Positions 5,379 through 9,754 of a stretch of 9,754 nt of DNA are shown here, piece by piece. This DNA comes from an uncultured Eubacteriales bacterium (GTDB lineage: Bacteria > Bacillota > Clostridia > Oscillospirales > Acutalibacteraceae): positions 9,653 through 19,406 of the forward strand of contig CAQBRY010000010.1 in assembly GCA_948762645.1 (NCBI GenBank), written 5' to 3'. How positions within the stretch are numbered: position 1 is the first letter of the stretch; each line of letters opens with the position of its first letter. The notes under the pieces are model-generated. The model was not told the origin of the DNA. It worked only from the letters and a program-made list of their open reading frames with translations, and made no database searches. The position numbers and the translations under genes are program-made.

Positions 5379-7547
5379 TTATGAAAGATTATGGGTGATA
5401 GTTTTGAACTGTTTAATTATTTTGTCTTTTAATAGAGTTTTCCTATCACCTGATACGTTGTTTTCGATTGCATATTTTAAAGCATTTTTATCCCTAATTA
5501 AAACTATACTCTTTTTTGCTCTTGTAATCCCTGTATAAAGAAGATTTCTTTGAAGCATTATCCGACTTTGAAAATGTATGGGAATAATCACTATAAGGAA
5601 CTCAGATCCTTGGGCTTTGTAGATCGTTACAGAGTAGGAAAGAACCAACTCATCTAATTCTTGATACTTATATTCTACAAAATTCTCATCAAAATTTACT
5701 ATGATAGAGTTCTCATCTAAATTTACATCACTTATAATGCCGATATCACCATTAAAAACGTCCTTATCATAATTATTTTTCACCTGTATAACTTTATCAC
5801 CGCGTTTATACTTATTTGCACCACGTTTTATAAACAGCTTAGCATCGTTTAGTACTGACTGCAATTCGAGATTTAAATTTTCTGTACCAAGCAAACCTCG
5901 CTTCATAGGGGACAAAACTTGTATATCAGCTATTTTATCAACTTTATAATGGTTAGGAAGCCTTTGCGAACATAGTTCTTTTATAATTGAAACCATATTT
6001 TCAGGTTCCGTTTCGCTTATGAAAAAGAAATCTGAATTATTTTTAATTTTCAAATCCGGCATTTGTCCTGAATTTATTTTATGCGAATTTGTAATTATTT
6101 TGCTGAATTCGGCCTGTCTATAAATTTTATTAAGTCTTATAACCGGCAAAACATTAGAATTTATTATATCATTCAGAACATTCCCGGCACCCACCGATGG
6201 AAGCTGGTCAGCATCGCCTATCATTATCACTGCCATTTCGTTCGGAATAGCCTTGAGCAGATTGTACATTAAAATTATGTCTACCACTCCACTTTCATCT
6301 ATAATAATTATGTCTCCGATTAGCTTATTTTCTTCATTTTTGCTAAATTTTCCTCCATGGTCTGCTTCCAAAAGTCTATGGATTGTTTTGGACTCTATTT
6401 TGCACATTTCTATTAAACGCCTAGCAGCTCTACCTGTCGGAGCAGCTAGGATTATTTTTTTATTCTCAGATTTAAAAATATCAATTATTGCTTTTGTTAT
6501 TGTTGTTTTTCCAACTCCCGGACCACCTGTTATTATGCTAAATTTAGAAGATACAGCCGTTTTTATTGCCGATATCTGTGTTTCATCGTAAATTATTTTA
6601 TTTTTTGTTTGCACCAGTTTGATAATTTTATCCAACTCAATATTTCCATAAGCCGCATTTTTCAAAGTGGAGATTTCAAAAATTCTCCTTGCCACACCAA
6701 CTTCAGAGTGATAAAACGCAGGTGAGTATATAATTTTTTGGCTATCTTCACAAATTAATTCGTTTGTATTTCTTAAATGGCCGAATGTCATAGCAATAAT
6801 ATGTTCAGGAATATCGAGAAGTTTTGCCCCTTTCTCTACCAAATTATTAAATGAAGCATAGCAATGTCCTTCCCCGGCAAGTTTACTTAAAATATGAAAA
6901 ATGCCGGTTCGACATCTATTATAAGATTCCTTCGATTGCCCAAGTTTCTCTACAATTATGTCGGCAGTTTTGAAACCTATTCCATATACATCATCTACTA
7001 TACCATACGGATTTTCCTTGAGTTTAGTTATACTTTTGTCTCCGTAAACTTTATAAATCTTATGTGCAACAGAAGTAGAAACACCACAGTCACTTAAAAA
7101 TATCATCAGATCTTTTATATTCTTATGTTTACTCCATGAATCTTTTATCGTTTGTACTCTTCGCACACCAATTTTGGGAATATCAAGAAGTTTCATAGGA
7201 TCATTTTCAATTACATTTATAGTATCTTCTCCGAACTTATCCACGATTTTCTTGGCAAACTTAGGCCCGATACCCTCAACAAGCCCACTTCCGAAATACT
7301 TGGGGGTTCCATAAATACTAGCCGGTAAACTTTCTTTGTACTCTTTTACATTGAACTGCTTACCAAATTTTTTGTTTATTGTGAAATCTCCTTTTGCTTC
7401 AATTACCATTCCTATATTTATAGATATAAATTTTCCTGTCAAAGTAATAAGCTCAGAAAAACCTTTTACTCTAACTTTTATTACACTATATCCGTTTTCC
7501 TCATTTTGATACGTTATTCTTTCGACTATTCCAGTTATAATTTCCAT
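5379..7547 (-). CDS. recD2: ATP-dependent RecD2-type DNA helicase
   Basis: RecD2 is a 5'-3' superfamily 1B DNA helicase that works in repair and replication-fork maintenance in bacteria that lack RecBCD. At 722 residues it is within the family range (about 720-850). An N-terminal OB-like region (1-70) is followed by helix-hairpin-helix repeats (LVEGIGPKFAKKIV at 89-102, LLDIPKIGVRRVQTI at 120-134, and DVYGIGFKTADII at 186-198). Helicase motifs run in order: Walker A GGPGVGKTT 341-349, APTGRAARR 369-377, Walker B DESGVVD 417-423, GDADQLPSVG 444-453, KIYRQ 474-478, VLSPMKRG 544-551, TIYKAQGSEF 641-650 and LLYTGITRAKK 669-679. AGGAGGTG 5 bases before the ATG fixes the start. Its motif variants (DESGVVD for the commoner DESSMVD, IYKAQGSEF for VHKSQGSEF) look functional. 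It is transcribed alone; three small plus-strand genes converge on its end. Confidence 0.96.
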   Translation of the reverse strand: MEIITGIVERITYQNEENGYSVIKVRVKGFSELITLTGKFISINIGMVIEAKGDFTINKKFGKQFNVKEYKESLPASIYGTPKYFGSGLVEGIGPKFAKKIVDKFGEDTINVIENDPMKLLDIPKIGVRRVQTIKDSWSKHKNIKDLMIFLSDCGVSTSVAHKIYKVYGDKSITKLKENPYGIVDDVYGIGFKTADIIVEKLGQSKESYNRCRTGIFHILSKLAGEGHCYASFNNLVEKGAKLLDIPEHIIAMTFGHLRNTNELICEDSQKIIYSPAFYHSEVGVARRIFEISTLKNAAYGNIELDKIIKLVQTKNKIIYDETQISAIKTAVSSKFSIITGGPGVGKTTITKAIIDIFKSENKKIILAAPTGRAARRLIEMCKIESKTIHRLLEADHGGKFSKNEENKLIGDIIIIDESGVVDIILMYNLLKAIPNEMAVIMIGDADQLPSVGAGNVLNDIINSNVLPVIRLNKIYRQAEFSKIITNSHKINSGQMPDLKIKNNSDFFFISETEPENMVSIIKELCSQRLPNHYKVDKIADIQVLSPMKRGLLGTENLNLELQSVLNDAKLFIKRGANKYKRGDKVIQVKNNYDKDVFNGDIGIISDVNLDENSIIVNFDENFVEYKYQELDELVLSYSVTIYKAQGSEFLIVIIPIHFQSRIMLQRNLLYTGITRAKKSIVLIRDKNALKYAIENNVSGDRKTLLKDKIIKQFKTITHNLS

Positions 7548-7569
7548 TATTTCACCTCCTGAATGAATA

Positions 7570-7605
7570 AATCCTTGTTACTTAGATTATAACAAGGATT
7601 TTTAT
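7570..7605. promoter_or_regulatory. Hairpin overlapping an extended -10 upstream of recD2
   Basis: AATCCTTGTTA (7570-7580) and TAACAAGGATT (7590-7600) are perfect 11-base inverted copies. On the plus strand five T residues follow, as in a terminator. On the minus strand the right arm contains TGTTATAAT (7594-7586), an extended -10, placed about 40 bases before recD2, though no good -35 is seen. It could be a weak terminator between the nuclease gene and recD2, or an operator over a recD2 promoter. Confidence 0.4.
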
Positions 7606-7695
7606 AAAATATATATTTGAATTTTTATTGATATCTTCTAGTAATTTATACTGCATTTTCCAAAAATAATATCTGAAAGTGTGTATTACAAATTT

Positions 7696-8716
7696 TTATA
7701 TTTCGTTATTATTGTTAATTTCGGTAGACTCTGTAATCTCACGTAATTTATTTTCCAATATTTCTTTATTTGGAAGATGAAGTTGATAGTCTGCAATCAT
7801 AGCAGGGGATAAATTACGACTTAGCGAATATTCTACTACTGCATCATCTTTACTTGCACAGAGAACTAGTCCAACACTTGGATTTTCATTTTCTTTCTTG
7901 ACATCTCTATCAAGTGCTTCCAAATAAAAATTCAGTTGTCCTAAATGTTCCGGCTTAAACTTTCCGGTTTTTAATTCAATAGCTACTAAACATAACAGTT
8001 CCCTATTATAAAACAATAAATCTATTGAAAAATCAGTATTTCCAACTTGAACACGATATTCTTCACCAACAAAAGTAAAGTCTTTTCCAAATTCCAGTAT
8101 AAAATTTTTTATATTTTTTACTATAGATTTTCGTAAATCTTGCTCTTTATGATCTTGAGGTAAATCTAAGAATTCCAAAACATAACTATCTTTTAAAGAT
8201 GATATACTTGGATTTTGCGATATAAGCAGAGCATTTTTCTTGTTTGAAATCATGGTACGTTCAAAAAGCATACTGTCTATTTGTCGGTCTAGTTCACGCT
8301 TGGAAAAATTATTTTTGATGCAAAGTTTTAAATAAAATTCTCTTGCTTCATCAGTTTTAGTTCCTGCCATAATTAATAAATTATTTGACCATGTAATTTC
8401 TCTCACCAGTGGTGAGAGTTTTTCTTTTCCGTTATATATGTCATAAAACTGTTTCATACGCCAAATGTTTTGTGGAGAAAACCCTTTAATCCCTTTATTT
8501 TGATGCTGTATAAATTCAGAAAGTTCTTTTACAACAGATTTCCCCCACTCATTTTTACTAACTTTATCACTTACAAACTTTCCTATTTCTAAGTAACATA
8601 TTTATCAGTTCTCGATTCACAGCCTTAAAGGCATTTCGACGTGAATTTTCGATTATTTTAACTACTTCCTCAAAGTTTTTATTGGGTTTATTTTTGTCTA
8701 ACTTAATAAGATCCAT
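7696..8716 (-). pseudogene. YhcG/DUF1016-family PDDEXK nuclease, split by one frameshift
   Basis: Two adjacent frames make one family member. The first (ATG 8716, AGGTGG 8 bases upstream) gives the DUF1016 N-terminal signature SRRNAFKAVNRELINM, then leaves frame and stops at 8567. The second frame takes up the expected text (EIGKFVSDKVSKNEWGKSVV) and runs to the stop at 7696. Removing one base near 8590-8596 joins them into 339 residues, the usual family length. The C-terminal PDDEXK fold keeps its likely catalytic residues: Asp of FSIDLLFYN, Glu and Lys of IELKTG, and Gln of HLGQLNFYLEALD (146, 161, 163 and 174 counted from the internal ATG at 8457). Such proteins occur near mobile elements and restriction loci and are probably DNases. 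It could be a decaying gene or a sequence error; the intact nuclease half alone could still be made from ATG 8457, which has no good ribosome site. Confidence 0.85.
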
Positions 8717-8844
8717 TTCATCGCCACCTTTTCTTGTCTTTTATTTTACCATAGCCTCAAAAATTTATGAACCGGGTAAATCATATTTCATATTATTAGA
8801 TTATTTAATATCATCCTTATTTTCTTCAATATCATTATAAAAGT

Positions 8845-8895
8845 GGGTGCAAATGTGTAACGATTACTCCTTGTGCTGTAACGATTACAGTTTTT
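8845..8895 (+). repeat. Second copy of the GGGTGCAAA...TGTAACGATTA motif
   Basis: GGGTGCAAATGTGTAACGAT (8845-8864) matches the motif at 4028-4047 in the same orientation, differing at one base inside a shared 20-base block (G for T at 8855). Ten bases on, CTGTAACGATTACAG (8876-8890) is a palindrome (6-base arms, 3-base loop) followed by five T residues. A partial GGGTGCAAGA lies at 8929-8938. This links the two gaps by a dispersed repeat. Confidence 0.6.
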
Positions 8896-9000
8896 CAATT
8901 TTTAAAAATGAACCCTTGTAAAAAATATGGGTGCAAGATATAACAATAGTAAAGAAAAGTAAATATTAAAAAAAGGTAAAATATAAGGCAAACTTTTAAA

Positions 9001-9038
9001 GCAGATACTTGTACGCCCAGTATTACTGGGCTTTCTGC
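9001..9038. other. Nested hairpin, candidate structured RNA or DNA element
   Basis: GCAGA (9001-9005) pairs with TCTGC (9034-9038) around an inner perfect 8-base palindrome, GCCCAGTA (9015-9022) with TACTGGGC (9024-9031), around a single unpaired base. It is GC-rich against an AT-rich background. No T run follows on either strand, so a terminator is unlikely. Confidence 0.5.
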
Positions 9039-9105
9039 ACATTTAAATATAAATTTATAGACCACTTCGACAAATTTTTTGCCCACGTTTTGAGCCTTTC
9101 GTGTG

Positions 9106-9143
9106 AAAGTATGCAATCACTCGGATTACCGGTTGCATACTTT
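9106..9143. repeat. 11-bp inverted repeat
   Basis: AAAGTATGCAA (9106-9116) and TTGCATACTTT (9133-9143) are perfect inverted copies around a 16-base loop that holds a smaller CGG-ATTA-CCG hairpin. No run of T follows on either strand, so I do not call it a terminator. Confidence 0.6.
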
Positions 9144-9160
9144 AACACTGTTTAAATTCA

Positions 9161-9201
9161 TAAAAATATACATTCGCCAACTTTTTTATTGACGAATGTA
9201 T
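9161..9201 (-). terminator. Rho-independent terminator for the right-edge gene pair
   Basis: On the minus strand ATACATTCG (9201-9193) pairs with CGAATGTAT (9176-9168). The stem extends inward by four more pairs (one G-U) to 13, closing an 8-base A-rich loop, and ATTTTTA follows. It lies 34 bases after the stop of the frameshifted small gene. Confidence 0.65.
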
Positions 9202-9234
9202 CAATATATATTCGTGTGCTATTTTCGATATAAA

Positions 9235-9521
9235 TTATTTATTTAATATCTTCATTAATCTCATACAATCACGAAAGCCACTTTGATAAAAATGTCGTTG
9301 CTCTATTCCTGTAAGCTCCATTATTCCATCGCAAAAATCTGTTATTAATTTGCGTCCTTGTCTTCCAATTTATCCATCAACTTTTCAATCTTTGCCATTA
9401 ACTTATCATTGTTGTTGCCAATTTTAGTATACTCACTGTTATTTTCTTTTAATGCCCGCAGGGCATTATCAATTAACTCTCCAATAAAATAATCAAATAT
9501 TCCATTAAATTCGTCCATCAT
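9235..9521 (-). pseudogene. Small helical protein gene with apparent frameshift (58 aa as read, 95 aa restored)
   Basis: ATG at 9521 overlaps the stop of the preceding gene (TAATG) and has AGGAG about 7 bases upstream, so it is translationally coupled. As read it makes 58 residues, MMDEFNGIFDYFIGELIDNA then a Lys/Glu coiled-coil-like stretch ending KLEDKDAN, stop at 9345. In the -1 frame the text continues without interruption, from QGRKLITDFCDGIMELTGIE to GFRDCMRLMKILNK, to a stop at 9235. Adding one base near 9355-9365 would give a single 95-residue protein. I do not recognise the family firmly; small helical proteins of this kind are common in clostridial integrative elements. A terminator follows 34 bases on. 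The gene may be broken, or the base missing through a sequence error. Confidence 0.6.
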
Positions 9522-9754
9522 TAGTTCTCCTTTATTTTTATAGAGTCTAAAATCAATCTAAATACATATTTTGAAGTCGCAGAATCTCTTTGAGTCAAGC
9601 AATCTAAATACTGATTTATCGTAGATTGCAAATATATATCTGAGAGCGAAACTTTCAAAAACCTCTCCACGATGGCATTATTTAAATGCTCCATCATTTC
9701 TTCGCCTGTTATCTCCACGATTTTTTGATAGCACTCATCTATGCTGTCAAATTC
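9521..9754 (-). CDS. Hypothetical protein, partial (5' end beyond window)
   Basis: The frame is open from the window edge to a TAA at 9523-9521, giving at least 77 codons. The real start lies beyond the edge; a GTG at 9718 is in frame, but the frame stays open above it with equally protein-like text (EFDSIDECYQKIVEITGEEM). The visible part is probably all helical, with alternating acidic and hydrophobic residues (EHLNNAIVERFLKVSLSDIY, then YVFRLILDSIKIKEN). No motif is recognised. Its stop overlaps the start of the next small gene, so the two are coupled and should act or be regulated together. Confidence 0.7.
   Translation of the reverse strand, partial: EFDSIDECYQKIVEITGEEMMEHLNNAIVERFLKVSLSDIYLQSTINQYLDCLTQRDSATSKYVFRLILDSIKIKEN

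Larger units (their letters stand above)
8722..9234. other. Gene-free stretch with repeats and hairpins
   Basis: About 510 very AT-rich bases with no convincing gene. In order it holds the nuclease gene's upstream region, a copy of the repeat motif at 8845-8866, a short palindrome at 8876-8890, a further GGGTGCAAGA at 8929-8938, nested hairpins at 9001-9038, an inverted repeat at 9106-9143, and the terminator at 9161-9201. Confidence 0.7.

Noticed and set aside
6081..6591. Plus-strand ORFs inside recD2
   Set aside because: They lie antisense to conserved helicase motifs and have no family resemblance.
8775..8850. Minus-strand text ending YNDIEENKDDIK as a gene remnant
   Set aside because: The open stretch is only about 20 codons, starts after a stop without a start codon, and cannot be told from chance in AT-rich DNA.
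8895..9116. 73-codon minus-strand ORF with a hydrophobic tail
   Set aside because: No ribosome site before its start, and its coding text runs straight through the nested hairpin at 9001-9038 and one arm of the inverted repeat at 9106-9143; it looks like chance reading of structured DNA.

Overview
The window looks like chromosomal DNA of a low-GC Bacillota bacterium, probably a clostridium or a relative. It is very AT-rich. Most genes have strong purine-rich Shine-Dalgarno sites (AGGAGGTG before recD2 and before the large left-hand gene), there are consensus sigma-A promoters, and it carries RecD2, a helicase typical of Bacillota. TGG encodes Trp and TGA is used as a stop, so the code is standard. 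The species cannot be named from the sequence.

Layout. (1) At the left edge, reading leftwards, is an operon of unknown function behind a near-perfect promoter at 2359-2387. It encodes a 119-residue protein and then a very large, charged, repeat-ended protein that runs off the window. (2) Reading rightwards from 2466 is the trans-translation locus: smpB, a LURP-one/tubby-like protein, and the tmRNA gene ssrA, which starts only 8 bases after the preceding stop codon. The tmRNA is well supported (G3-U70 alanine acceptor, T arm, first pseudoknot, encoded CCA), but its tag reading frame is unusual: 23 codons ending in KKAA. (3) Just after ssrA lie inverted and direct repeats, then a cassette of three small unrecognised genes (4204-5292), one of them for a membrane protein. 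(4) recD2 runs leftwards (7547-5379). (5) Further right, also leftwards, is a YhcG/DUF1016 PDDEXK nuclease gene split by one frameshift. (6) About 500 bases without a convincing gene (8722-9234) hold another copy of the repeat motifs and several hairpins. (7) At the right edge, leftwards, is a translationally coupled pair of small genes, the second apparently frameshifted and followed by a good terminator.

How it fits together. The core functions are ribosome rescue (SmpB with tmRNA) and DNA repair (RecD2). Around them is accessory or decaying material: short unknown genes, two single-base frameshifts, and scattered motifs (TGTAACGATTA and GGGGTGCAAATTT) that look like remnants of mobile-element ends. 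The 3' side of ssrA is a common insertion point for islands, and the small-gene cassette there fits that pattern, but no second copy of the ssrA 3' end is visible in this window.
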